In this document: one piece after another, positions 1-6,615 of the stretch | Layout: each line of letters starts with the position of its first letter | Position numbering within the stretch: the first letter of the stretch is position 1 | Assembly (NCBI GenBank): GCA_022839995.1 | Contig: JALHIN010000043.1 | Coordinates: 1-10,441, forward strand | From: 79-D21 sp022839995 | Lineage (GTDB): Bacteria > Synergistota > Synergistia > Synergistales > 79-D21 | Direction: 5' to 3' | Length of the DNA stretch: 10,441 nt | The notes under the pieces: model-generated | Database searches by the model: none | Seen by the model: only the letters and a program-made list of their open reading frames with translations | Told to the model about the DNA's origin: nothing | Made by a program: the position numbers and the translations under genes

Positions 1-44
1 GATGGTACTGCGGTCCTAACCGTGGGAGAGTAGATCGCCGCCGG
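1..44 (+). rRNA. rrf: 5S ribosomal RNA, 3' end (5' part outside the window)
   Basis: The first 44 bases match the 3' part of bacterial 5S rRNA. They start with GATGGTACTG and continue with the conserved GTGGGAGAGTAG and the GC-rich 3' arm GCCGCCGG of helix I. A small internal stem (CGGT at 11-14 with ACCG at 19-22, loop CCTA) fits the helix IV region. The exact 3' end is an estimate. Its partner strand of helix I and the rest of an rRNA operon would lie upstream of the window. Recognition is from memory of the family; a covariance-model search would settle the boundaries. Confidence 0.88.
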
Positions 45-60
45 AAACCTTCTTCAATTA

Positions 61-98
61 CGAAGGGGAGTCTCCTACGAGACTCCCCTTCCTTCGTT
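61..98 (+). terminator. rRNA operon terminator hairpin
   Basis: A perfect 12-bp stem (AAGGGGAGTCTC at 63-74, loop CTAC, GAGACTCCCCTT at 79-90) lies about 20 bases after the 5S rRNA. It is followed by CCTTCGTTTCC, which is only moderately T-rich. The stem is strong in both directions, so it may also stop transcription arriving from mnmE on the minus strand. There the stem is followed by CGTAATTG, so termination in that direction would be weaker or factor-dependent. Confidence 0.75.
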
Positions 99-103
99 TC
101 CAA

Positions 104-121
104 GACCCCGCCGTGCGGGTC
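104..121 (-). terminator. small hairpin overlapping the mnmE stop codon
   Basis: GCGGGTC at 115-121 can pair with GACCCCGC at 104-111 (one bulged C, loop CGT). On the minus strand this hairpin begins inside the mnmE TGA and is followed by TTGGAAAC, a poor U-tract. It may be a weak terminator or an mRNA 3'-end stabiliser acting with the larger hairpin at 63-90. Function is inferred. Confidence 0.3.
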
Positions 122-1475
122 ATTTCCCAAGACAGAACTGGCTGAAAATCAAGTCGAGCAGGTCAGCGTCTGCCGATATTCCCAAAAACCGTTCAAGGGC
201 AAGGCGGCAGTCCCTGAGGCAATTCGCCGCCAGGTCAAGGGAGCCCGCCTGGAGAGCTTCTGCAAGAAGCGCGGAAGCGGTCCGCAATTCTTCAACCTGG
301 CGGGCGGAAGCGTTGCAGGCTTCTTCCAGGATGCCGCCGGAGGAAACGGATCGAACGATTTCTTCTTTCAGTTGATCGATCCCTTTCCCGGTTTTTGCGG
401 AAACAAGGAGGCAGCGGATCCCCGGGTGAAGGGACTCGAACCGATCCAGGTCCAGGGCCTGGGACAGGTCGGTCTTATTGACCAGCACCAAGAAGCGCTC
501 TCCCTGCAGCTGTTCTTCGACGAGCCGGTCCTCCGGCCCGAAGGGGCGGCTTCCGTCGAGGACCCATAACTTGATGTCGGATTCCTTTACGGCTGCCAAA
601 GTCTGGGCGATGCCGGCCTCCTCGATCAGGTCCGCGGGCGTTCTGATGCCTGCAGTGTCCGCGAGGCGGATGGGGACGCCCCGGTGGGTCAGGACCGCCT
701 CGATGACGTCTCGGGTCGTTCCCGGTATGGCGGTCACGATGGCGCGCGATTCCTGGAGCAGGGCGTTCAGGAGGGAAGATTTTCCCACGTTGGGACAGCC
801 GACAATCGCGACCCGGATCCCTTCCCTCAGGATCTGTCCATCCCTGCAACGCTGGAATAGGCTTTCGGCTTCCGTTCGAAGCCGCTCCAGGTCCGGGACG
901 ATTTCAGGCATCTGAGGGAGGGGGACGTCTTCCTCGGGAAAATCGAAAGAAGCCTCGAGGATCGCCGACAGGTGAAGCAGGCGTTCCCGAAGGTTCCTGA
1001 CCGAGGTCGAGAGCTCTCCCCGAAGGGATCGGGCGGCGGAGGAGAGGGCCTTGTCGCTCCGGGCCCGGATGATGCCGAGAACGGATTCCGCCTGAGCGAG
1101 GTCGATGCGGCCGTTCAGGAAGGCTCGGCGGGTGAACTCGCCCGGTTCGGCGTGGCGCGCGCCGAGCTCGACGAGCTTTTCCAACGTTTTCCGGGCGGCC
1201 ATGGTCCCACCGTGACAGTGGATTTCCGCCATGTCCTCTCCGGTATAGCTGTGAGGGGCTTTAAAGCGGACAGCAAGGACCTCGTCGATAAATTCCCCCG
1301 TCGGGTCGAGGATGTGCCCGTAGCGCATGCTACGAGCAGGAGATTCAGCCAGGGTCGACCTAGATTTGAAAAGGCCGTCCGCCAGGAGAACCGAATCGGG
1401 ACCCGAAAGGCGGATGATTGCAATCCCCGATTCTCCCCACGCGGTTGATACGGCAGCGATCGTGTCCTCGTTCAT
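120..1475 (-). CDS. mnmE: tRNA modification GTPase MnmE (TrmE)
   Basis: MnmE works with MnmG to place the (carboxymethyl)aminomethyl group on uridine 34 of certain tRNAs, using a folate one-carbon donor and GTP. The 451-residue product has the usual family length. Visible in order: the N-terminal folate-binding domain with SYTGEDMAEIHCHGG (about 77-91) and PGEFTRRAFLNG (111-122); a central helical region; the inserted G domain with P-loop GCPNVGKSS (226-234), TTRD (253-256), DTAG (273-276) and NKTD (333-336); and the C-terminal FCLGK whose Cys is catalytic in the family. The ATG at 1475 was chosen over an upstream one at 1541 because AGGAGGGGG lies 8 bases before it and the protein then starts MNEDTIAAVST as in homologues. 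Oddity: the usual LGEITG stretch near the C-terminus reads LERFLG here. It is the last gene of the minus-strand cluster, 82 bases after an aminotransferase. Confidence 0.97.
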   Translation of the reverse strand: MNEDTIAAVSTAWGESGIAIIRLSGPDSVLLADGLFKSRSTLAESPARSMRYGHILDPTGEFIDEVLAVRFKAPHSYTGEDMAEIHCHGGTMAARKTLEKLVELGARHAEPGEFTRRAFLNGRIDLAQAESVLGIIRARSDKALSSAARSLRGELSTSVRNLRERLLHLSAILEASFDFPEEDVPLPQMPEIVPDLERLRTEAESLFQRCRDGQILREGIRVAIVGCPNVGKSSLLNALLQESRAIVTAIPGTTRDVIEAVLTHRGVPIRLADTAGIRTPADLIEEAGIAQTLAAVKESDIKLWVLDGSRPFGPEDRLVEEQLQGERFLVLVNKTDLSQALDLDRFESLHPGIRCLLVSAKTGKGIDQLKEEIVRSVSSGGILEEACNASARQVEELRTASALLAEALQAGSLDLAANCLRDCRLALERFLGISADADLLDLIFSQFCLGK

Positions 1476-1483
1476 GCAATGCA

Positions 1484-1492
1484 CCCCCTCCT
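1484..1492 (-). promoter_or_regulatory. ribosome binding site of mnmE
   Basis: On the minus strand AGGAGGGGG ends 8 bases before the ATG at 1475. It decides the start of mnmE in favour of this codon rather than the in-frame ATG 22 codons upstream, which would begin inside the intergenic hairpin. Confidence 0.7.
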
Positions 1493-1503
1493 GCCTGAAA
1501 CGA

Positions 1504-1536
1504 GAAGGGGGCGGAAACCGTTTCTCCACCCCCTTC
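1504..1536 (-). terminator. intercistronic hairpin between aminotransferase and mnmE
   Basis: GAAGGGGG (1504-1511) pairs perfectly with CCCCCTTC (1529-1536). On the minus strand the stem can be extended inwards by about six more pairs, two of them G-T, leaving a loop of about five bases. It is followed by TCGTTTC, not a clean U-tract. It could be a partial terminator that lowers mnmE expression from the aminotransferase promoter, or an mRNA-stabilising element. I see no clear promoter between it and mnmE. Confidence 0.45.
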
Positions 1537-1557
1537 AACAAGTCCTCCCACTTTTGC

Positions 1558-2769
1558 CTAGCGAGCCAGGATTTCCCTCATCGCTTCGCCGAGCCTCCGA
1601 ACCCCCTCGTCGATGATCTCGGGGCTCGAATAGGTGTAGTTCAGCCGGGCGTTATGCTCTCCGCCTCCGTTCGGGAAGAATGGCATGCCCATGACGAAAG
1701 CCACCTTTTTCTCGATGGCCTTCTCGAAAAGGGGCTTGACATCGATACGGGGCATCTCGATCCAGTAGAAAAAGCCTCCTTCCGGCTTGACCCAGCGGAC
1801 CTCTTCGAGAGGAAGGTGGCGCTTGAAGCTGTTTTCCATGGCATCCCGTTTCTGGCGGTAATTGTCGATGATCTTGGGGAGGTGCGTGTCCAGGTACCCG
1901 CGGCTGCAGTATTCGTAAGCGAGTGCCTGGGTGATCGGGCTCGAGCAGAGGTCGATGGCCTGCTTGAAGACGGTCATCTTCCGGATGATTTCCTTCGGGC
2001 CGGTGCACCACCCGACACGCGTCCCGGGGGCCAGGATCTTCGAGAAGGACCCTGCGTATAGCACGCCGCCATCCGGATCCAGGGAAAAGATGGAGGGGAG
2101 ATGATCTCCGTCGAACCGGACATACCCGTAAGGGTCGTCCTCGAAAATCGGGATCTCAAGCCGGTGGGCGATTTCGACCAGCTTCTCGCGCCTCTTTAGG
2201 CTCATCGTGCAGCCACAAGGATTGTGGAAGTTCACGATGGTGTAGATGAACTTGACCCTTTTTCCCTCCGCTCGGGCTTTTTCTACGGCTTCCGGGATCA
2301 GGTCCACGATCATCCCTTCCGCGTCGGTCGGGATGCCGATGAAATTCGCACCGTGATTGTGGAAGGCCGTCAAGGCTGCGAGGTAGGAAGGGTCTTCGGT
2401 CACGACGGTGTCCCCTGGATCGATCAGGGCCCATCCAAGGAGATCGAGGACCTGCTGGGAACCGGTGGTCAAAAGCATTTCCTCCTGGGAAACGCGCCTG
2501 CCCATCCGAGGGGCGGTCCATTCGGAAAGGAATCCCTTAAGGGGGGGGTACCCCTCTGTCGTGCCGTACTGGAGAAGGTTCCTCCCGTCGTTCTTGAGAA
2601 TCGAGACTCCCTCGAAGAACTCATCGACCGGGAAAACCTCCGGGGCGGGCATTCCGCCGGCGAAGGAGATCATCCCCGGCTGCTTGATCACGCTCAGGAT
2701 TTCACGAACCGGTGAAGGACGCACGTTCGCGGATTTCCTGCTGAAGTTGACTTCCCAGAGACTGTTCAA
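1558..2769 (-). CDS. PLP-dependent aminotransferase, class I/II fold (2-aminoadipate/KAT II-like), copy 1
   Basis: A fold-type I, PLP-dependent aminotransferase resembling LysN/KAT II and the aminotransferase part of MocR regulators, without their HTH domain. It would move an amino group between an amino acid and a 2-oxo acid in the cytoplasm; the substrate cannot be read from sequence. The product is 403 residues. Landmarks: FAGGMPAPEVFP (36-47), LQYGTTEGYPPLK (67-79), GSQQVLDL (103-110), NFHNP (180-184), EDDPYG (210-215), GSFSKILAPG with the Schiff-base lysine K244, and the substrate carboxylate-binding arginine R375. The start is a TTG at 2769, six bases after AAGGAGGGG; the protein then begins MNSLWEVNF, which aligns end to end with the next copy. 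A TTG at 2796 would add nine residues but would put the Shine-Dalgarno inside the gene. It follows copy 2 after 33 bases and precedes mnmE. Confidence 0.9.
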   Translation of the reverse strand: MNSLWEVNFSRKSANVRPSPVREILSVIKQPGMISFAGGMPAPEVFPVDEFFEGVSILKNDGRNLLQYGTTEGYPPLKGFLSEWTAPRMGRRVSQEEMLLTTGSQQVLDLLGWALIDPGDTVVTEDPSYLAALTAFHNHGANFIGIPTDAEGMIVDLIPEAVEKARAEGKRVKFIYTIVNFHNPCGCTMSLKRREKLVEIAHRLEIPIFEDDPYGYVRFDGDHLPSIFSLDPDGGVLYAGSFSKILAPGTRVGWCTGPKEIIRKMTVFKQAIDLCSSPITQALAYEYCSRGYLDTHLPKIIDNYRQKRDAMENSFKRHLPLEEVRWVKPEGGFFYWIEMPRIDVKPLFEKAIEKKVAFVMGMPFFPNGGGEHNARLNYTYSSPEIIDEGVRRLGEAMREILAR

Positions 2770-2775
2770 TCGAGA

Positions 2776-2784
2776 CCCCTCCTT
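2776..2784 (-). promoter_or_regulatory. ribosome binding site deciding a TTG start
   Basis: On the minus strand AAGGAGGGG is followed by TCTCGA and then TTG at 2769. The site supports TTG as the true start of the downstream aminotransferase, since no ATG or GTG lies at a suitable distance. Confidence 0.7.
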
Positions 2785-2802
2785 TTTTGTCGACAACTGC
2801 GG

Positions 2803-4017
2803 CTAACGGTCCAGCGATTCCCGCATCGCTTCCCCAAGCCGCCTCATTCCTTCCTCGGTCTGCTCGGGTGAGGCGAAGGTGAAGCACATCCTGAAGGCAT
2901 TTTCTCCTCCCCCGTTCGGGAAGAAGGGCTCTCCCAGGACGAACGCCACTTTCTTTTCGATCGCCCGGTCGAAAAGTTCCCGGGCCGAAATCCGGGGAGT
3001 TTCGAGCCAGTAGAAATAGCCGCCCTGCGGTTTGACCCAGGAGACTTCCTCCCGCGGCAGAAAACGGTGCATCGCGGCCTCGAAATCGTCCCTCTTTTTC
3101 CGGTAATGGTCGACGATTTTCGGGAGGAACGCGTCCAGGAACCCCATCTCGCAGTACTTGTAGACCTCGGCCTGGGCAACGACCGAGGTGCACACGTCCA
3201 CCGCCTGCTTGAAGACAGCCATCTTGCGGATGATTTCGCGATCTCCTCCGGCCCACCCGACCCTCGTCCCGGGAGCCAGGATTTTCGAGAAGGAACCGGC
3301 ATAAATCACGATTCCCCTGTCGTCCAGGGAGAAGAGAGAGGGAAGGTGCTCGCCGTCATACCGGATGTATCCGTAAGGGTCATCCTCGAGGATCGGAATC
3401 CCCCATTCCTGCGCGACCTGGACGAGCAGCCGACGCCTTTGCAGGCTCATCGTGCAGCCCAGGGGGTTGTGGAAGTTCGGGATCGTGTAGATGTACTTGA
3501 CCTTCCGCCCTCTTGCTTTCGCTTCTTCGAGAAGGGGTGGGAGGAGTTCCACCTTCATCCCTTCCCCGTCGCAAGGGACGGTGATGAAGGATGCCCCATG
3601 GTTCCGCATGGTGCCTGTCGAACCGAGGAAGGTCGCTTCTTCGCAGACGACGAAATCGCCGGGGTCGACTGTCGCCCAGCTCAGGAGGTCGACGACCTGG
3701 GTGGACCCGGCGGTGACCAGGAGTTCGTCCTCTGCCAGCTTCCTTCCCATTCGAGGCGCGGTCCAGTCCGAGAGGAACGCCTTCAGGGGCGGGTATCCTT
3801 CGGTCGTCCCGTATTGCAGGATGTCCCGTCCCTGTTCTTCCAGGATGCGGTTCGCCGCCTCGCGGAACGCTTCCACCGGAAAGGCGGCGGGGTCAGGCAT
3901 GCCTCCCGCAAAGGAGATGACTCCCGGGCGGCGGGTGAGATGCAGCATTTCGCGGATCGGCGAGGGTTTGAGCGAACGTGAGGCTCTACCGTATAGAGGT
4001 TCCCAAAACGATGTCAT
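2803..4017 (-). CDS. PLP-dependent aminotransferase, class I/II fold (2-aminoadipate/KAT II-like), copy 2
   Basis: The middle of three tandem paralogues, 404 residues, starting at an ATG six bases after GGAGG. It has the fold-type I landmarks: FAGGMPDPAAFP (36-47), LQYGTTEGYPPLK, NFHNP (181-185), EDDPYG (211-216), GSFSKILAPG with Schiff-base lysine K245, and the carboxylate-binding arginine R376. Its N-terminus MTSFWEPLYG aligns with copy 1. It departs from the other two at two places near the cofactor or substrate: GSTQ instead of GSQQ (104-107), and EEATFLGST instead of E-D/E-P-S/T-Y (126-134), which loses a Pro and replaces a conserved Tyr with Phe. Lysine, asparagine and arginine remain, so it is probably an active enzyme with a different substrate preference. 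That is inference. Gaps are 63 bases upstream and 33 downstream. The substrate is unknown. Confidence 0.9.
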   Translation of the reverse strand: MTSFWEPLYGRASRSLKPSPIREMLHLTRRPGVISFAGGMPDPAAFPVEAFREAANRILEEQGRDILQYGTTEGYPPLKAFLSDWTAPRMGRKLAEDELLVTAGSTQVVDLLSWATVDPGDFVVCEEATFLGSTGTMRNHGASFITVPCDGEGMKVELLPPLLEEAKARGRKVKYIYTIPNFHNPLGCTMSLQRRRLLVQVAQEWGIPILEDDPYGYIRYDGEHLPSLFSLDDRGIVIYAGSFSKILAPGTRVGWAGGDREIIRKMAVFKQAVDVCTSVVAQAEVYKYCEMGFLDAFLPKIVDHYRKKRDDFEAAMHRFLPREEVSWVKPQGGYFYWLETPRISARELFDRAIEKKVAFVLGEPFFPNGGGENAFRMCFTFASPEQTEEGMRRLGEAMRESLDR

Positions 4018-4050
4018 GATCCACCTCCGTCATCATGGTGCATACAAGAA

Positions 4051-4074
4051 TGGCGGGACCGTCCGGCCCCGCCA
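4051..4074 (-). terminator. intercistronic GC-rich hairpin between aminotransferase copies 3 and 2
   Basis: TGGCGGG (4051-4057) pairs with CCCGCCA (4068-4074), with two further inner C-G pairs. It lies 7 bases after the stop of copy 3, in transcription order. On the minus strand it is followed by TTCTTGTATG, a weak U-tract. It may be a partial terminator or a 3'-end stabiliser that sets different expression levels for the copies. No promoter is evident in the remaining bases. Confidence 0.45.
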
Positions 4075-4080
4075 GAATCC

Positions 4081-5295
4081 CTAGAGAGTTCCCTGCATTT
4101 CCCCGATCGCGAGGCCGAGCCTCCGGGCCCCTTCGGCAATTTCGTCGGGCTGGGCGAAGGTGAAGCATGCCCGAAGGTAGTCCCTTCCTCCGCCGGTAGG
4201 GAAGAAGGACTCCCCGATCACGAAGGCAACCCCTTTTTCGACCGCCTTGTAGAAAAGTTCCTTCGTGTCGATCCCGGGAAGGCGGATCCAGAAGAAGAAG
4301 CCCCCCTCGGGGATCGAATAGTCGGCATTTTCCGGAAGCGTCTGGCGGAAGGCTTCTGCCATGGCGTCACGCTTCCTCCGGTAATGGTCCAGGATCTTCG
4401 GCAGGTGCCCGTCGAGGTGTCCCAGGCGGCAATATTCATACACGGCGGCCTGTGCGACCACCGAGGTGCACATGTCGACCCCCTGCTTGACCATCACCAT
4501 TTTTCGCGTCACGTCTTTCGGCGCCACCACCCAGCCGACCCGCGAACCGGGAGCCAGGATCTTGGAGAAAGAACCGGCATAGAGGACCATCCCCTCGGTA
4601 TCCATCGAGAAAATGGTCGGCTGGTCGGTTCCGTTGTAGCGAAGGAGGCCGTAAGGGTCGTCCTCGTAGATCGGGATCCCCGTTTCGACCGCGATTTCCA
4701 GCAGGCGGCGCCGCCTTGCCTCGGACAGGGTGTAGCCCGAGGGATTCTGGAAATTGACGATGGTGTAGATGAACTTGATTCGGTGCCCCTCGGCCCGGGC
4801 TTTCCGGATCAGGTCGGGCAGGAGTTCCACCTGCATTCCGTCCTGGTCGCAGGGGATCCCGAGGAAGCGCACCCGGTGGTTCTTCATGGTGTGAAGCGCT
4901 CCGGGATAGGTCGGTTCTTCCACGATCACCGTATCCCCAGGGTCGACCATGACTGAACAGAAGAGGTCGGTGACCTGCTGGGAACCGGTGGTGATCAGCA
5001 TTTCTTCCGGTTGGGTCACGCGGCCCATTTTGGGAGCCATCCAGTTGGCCAGGAATTCCTTGAGGGGCTCAAACCCCTCGGTCATGCCGTACTGGAGCAC
5101 TTCTTGCCCCCTCTCGCCGAAAATGCGGGCCGCTTCGGCGAATTCCTTCACGGGGAAGATGGCGGGATCCGGATTGCCACCCGCGAAGGAGATCATCCCG
5201 GGCCGCTTCGTCAGCTTGAGCAGTTCCCGGATCGGCGACGGTTTCAGAGCCGCCCCGACGGTGGAGTACAATTCCTGCCATGCCTTTTCGCTCAT
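4081..5295 (-). CDS. PLP-dependent aminotransferase, class I/II fold (2-aminoadipate/KAT II-like), copy 3, first gene of the cluster
   Basis: First gene of the minus-strand cluster, 404 residues. The ATG at 5295 is six bases after AGGAGGGG; an upstream in-frame ATG at 5319 has no such site and was rejected. Landmarks: FAGGNPDPAIFP (37-48), LQYGMTEGFEPLK (67-79), GSQQVTDL (104-111), EEPTYPGAL (126-134), NFQNPSG (181-187), EDDPYG (211-216), GSFSKILAPG with Schiff-base lysine K245, and carboxylate-binding R375. It reads as the least derived copy, having the usual family forms QNPSG and EEPTYPGAL where the others carry HNP-x-GC or altered residues. Members of this family act on 2-aminoadipate, kynurenine, aromatic or branched-chain amino acids; the true substrate is not visible. 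A promoter with perfect TATAAT lies 38 bases upstream. Confidence 0.92.
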   Translation of the reverse strand: MSEKAWQELYSTVGAALKPSPIRELLKLTKRPGMISFAGGNPDPAIFPVKEFAEAARIFGERGQEVLQYGMTEGFEPLKEFLANWMAPKMGRVTQPEEMLITTGSQQVTDLFCSVMVDPGDTVIVEEPTYPGALHTMKNHRVRFLGIPCDQDGMQVELLPDLIRKARAEGHRIKFIYTIVNFQNPSGYTLSEARRRRLLEIAVETGIPIYEDDPYGLLRYNGTDQPTIFSMDTEGMVLYAGSFSKILAPGSRVGWVVAPKDVTRKMVMVKQGVDMCTSVVAQAAVYEYCRLGHLDGHLPKILDHYRRKRDAMAEAFRQTLPENADYSIPEGGFFFWIRLPGIDTKELFYKAVEKGVAFVIGESFFPTGGGRDYLRACFTFAQPDEIAEGARRLGLAIGEMQGTL

Positions 5296-5332
5296 TCGAA
5301 ACCCCTCCTGAAATCGCAATGAAGACGGCCGA

Positions 5333-5359
5333 ATTATAGCATGAAGGGAAAAGTCCCAA
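5333..5359 (-). promoter_or_regulatory. sigma70-type promoter of the aminotransferase-mnmE cluster
   Basis: On the minus strand there is a perfect -10 TATAAT (plus-strand ATTATA at 5333-5338), preceded by TTGGGA (5354-5359) as the best -35, with a short 15-base spacer. A start near 5325 would give a leader of about 30 bases to the ATG at 5295. The spacer holds a GGGA-CTTT-TCCC inverted repeat (5346-5357) that could bind a regulator. The -10 is convincing; the -35 is weak. Confidence 0.6.
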
Positions 5360-5382
5360 ACCGGCCGAGGAAGGGGCCGTCC

Positions 5383-5396
5383 ATGGTTCGAACCAT
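5383..5396 (+). repeat. perfect 14-base palindrome in the divergent intergenic region
   Basis: ATGGTTCGAACCAT is an exact palindrome with its centre between 5389 and 5390. It lies between the two divergent units, upstream of both promoter candidates. The size and position suit an operator for a dimeric regulator; the regulator is unknown. A tRNA T-arm was considered because of GGTTCGAA, but the flanking bases do not form the required stem. Confidence 0.5.
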
Positions 5397-5405
5397 CTCC
5401 GGGAG

Positions 5406-5440
5406 GGGGAGTTTCCGGAAAGGGGAGTTTTCGTTAAACT
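5406..5440 (+). promoter_or_regulatory. possible promoter of the signalling cluster, with a 9-base direct repeat
   Basis: TAAACT at 5435-5440 is the best -10 candidate before the first kinase gene; the matching -35 (TTTCCG, 5412-5417, 17-base spacer) is poor. GGGGAGTTT occurs twice, at 5406-5414 and 5422-5430, with starts 16 bases apart, in and just after the -35 region. This may be a promoter that needs an activator, or chance in purine-rich DNA. Low confidence. Confidence 0.3.
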
Positions 5441-5514
5441 AAAGAAACGATGAATCCACGGGAATGGGCCTCGCGATGGAGAAAGGGCCCCCTAACCCGG
5501 GAAGGAGCGGCACC

Positions 5515-6615
5515 ATGGAAGAGAGCCAGGATCAGCTTCTCGAGGCCCTACCCCAGGCGGTTTTCTTTCTGGACGCCCATCTCGCCGTTTCGTACGCCAA
5601 CCCTGCTTTCCAGAAACTGCTGGGCCGAAACCGGGACGCCTGTTTCGGACTTTTCCTGGGGGACCTTTTCGCTTCGGGCACGACAGATTCTGTCGGGGAA
5701 CGCCTGAAGGAACTCGCCGACGGAACTGTCTTCGATGCGGTTTTCGAGGCATCCCCGAAGGACGCTGGGGAAAGACGCATCCGGGTGACGGTGCGGCGGG
5801 TGCCGTCCGCGGCGGAATGTCCGGCAAGGACGTTCGTGGGGGGAGTTGAAGATGTCACGCTGTTGAGGAAAATGGAAGAAAAGCAGGCATCGCTGCTAAA
5901 GGCAGCCGAGACGGCCAGTTCGGAACTGAAGGAGTTCGTATCGATCGTTTCTCACGACCTCAAGGCGCCCCTTCGGGGGATTTCTTCCCTGGCAGGGTGG
6001 ATACGGGACGACTTCGCAGAGCGAATCGGAGAGGACGGGCGGGAAAACCTCGATCTTCTCATCAGCCGCGTTCACCGGATGTACGCGATGATCGAAGGCC
6101 TTCTCCGGTTTTCCCGAATCGCGAATTCAAGCGAAGCGGCGGGGCCTGTCGACCTCGAAGCGGTCCTGGAGGATACGATCCGCGCCCTTTCCCCGAAGGA
6201 AGGAGTTCGCGTCCTTCGAGAAACGCCCCTCCCCGTGGTCGGCGGAACGCGAGGACGCCTCCGGGAGCTTTTTCAGAGTCTCCTCGACAACGCGCTGAAA
6301 TCCATGGATAAGGAAGGGGGAGAAATCCGGATCGGAGCCTGCCAGGAACAGGGGAAGTGGAAAATCTGGATCCAGGATGACGGGAAGGGGATTCCCCTCG
6401 AGCACCAGGAGCGGATTTTCAAGCTTTTCCAGAAAGTATCGCCAGACGAGGAGGGGATCGGGATCGGGCTGACCCTGGCCAAAAAGATCGTCCAGTTGGA
6501 AGGGGGCGAGTTGAGCCTCCAGTCGAAACCCGGGGAGGGGGCGCTCCTTTCCTTCACCCTCCCGACGCCGGAAGCACTGCCTGACTATCTCCATTCGAGG
6601 AGGTCCTCCGAGTGA
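5515..6615 (+). CDS. cytoplasmic PAS-domain sensor histidine kinase
   Basis: A 366-residue soluble sensor kinase. Residues about 5-118 form a single PAS domain (LLEALPQAVFFLD, then YANPAFQKLLG, ending FVGGVEDVT). A short helical linker follows. The HisKA H-box is SIVSHDLKAPLRGI with phospho-acceptor H147. The ATPase domain has the N-box LLDNALKSM (N259), the G1 box DDGKGIP (288-294), the F region IFKLFQK (301-307) and GIGIGLTLAKKI (314-325). No transmembrane segment is visible, so the signal is probably intracellular; the ligand is unknown. The ATG at 5515 is preceded by AAGGAG at 7 bases; an upstream in-frame ATG at 5464 lacks a site and gives a tail with no family match that I know. Its stop overlaps the start of the next kinase by 4 bases, so the two are translationally coupled. 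The H-box is almost identical to that of the next gene. Confidence 0.93.
   Translation: MEESQDQLLEALPQAVFFLDAHLAVSYANPAFQKLLGRNRDACFGLFLGDLFASGTTDSVGERLKELADGTVFDAVFEASPKDAGERRIRVTVRRVPSAAECPARTFVGGVEDVTLLRKMEEKQASLLKAAETASSELKEFVSIVSHDLKAPLRGISSLAGWIRDDFAERIGEDGRENLDLLISRVHRMYAMIEGLLRFSRIANSSEAAGPVDLEAVLEDTIRALSPKEGVRVLRETPLPVVGGTRGRLRELFQSLLDNALKSMDKEGGEIRIGACQEQGKWKIWIQDDGKGIPLEHQERIFKLFQKVSPDEEGIGIGLTLAKKIVQLEGGELSLQSKPGEGALLSFTLPTPEALPDYLHSRRSSE

Noticed and set aside
2769..2796. TTG at 2796 as the start of aminotransferase copy 1
   Set aside because: It would place the Shine-Dalgarno inside the coding region; the TTG at 2769 has that site at six bases and gives an N-terminus matching copy 2.
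3067..3981. Long plus-strand reading frame (304 codons) opposite aminotransferase copy 2
   Set aside because: Lies antisense to a well-supported gene, has no family motif, and its composition is the mirror of the real coding strand; similar frames appear opposite the other copies.
5346..5357. Resemblance of GGGACTTTTCCC to the eukaryotic kappa-B site
   Set aside because: Bacterial context; the likeness is coincidental. Kept only as a possible bacterial operator.
5382..5400. tRNA T-arm remnant (GGTTCGAA)
   Set aside because: The five flanking positions on each side do not pair in the T-arm register and no acceptor end is present; it is better described as a palindrome.
5464..5515. ATG at 5464 as the start of the first kinase
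   Set aside because: No ribosome binding site, and the added residues match nothing in PAS kinases; the ATG at 5515 has AAGGAG at 7 bases.
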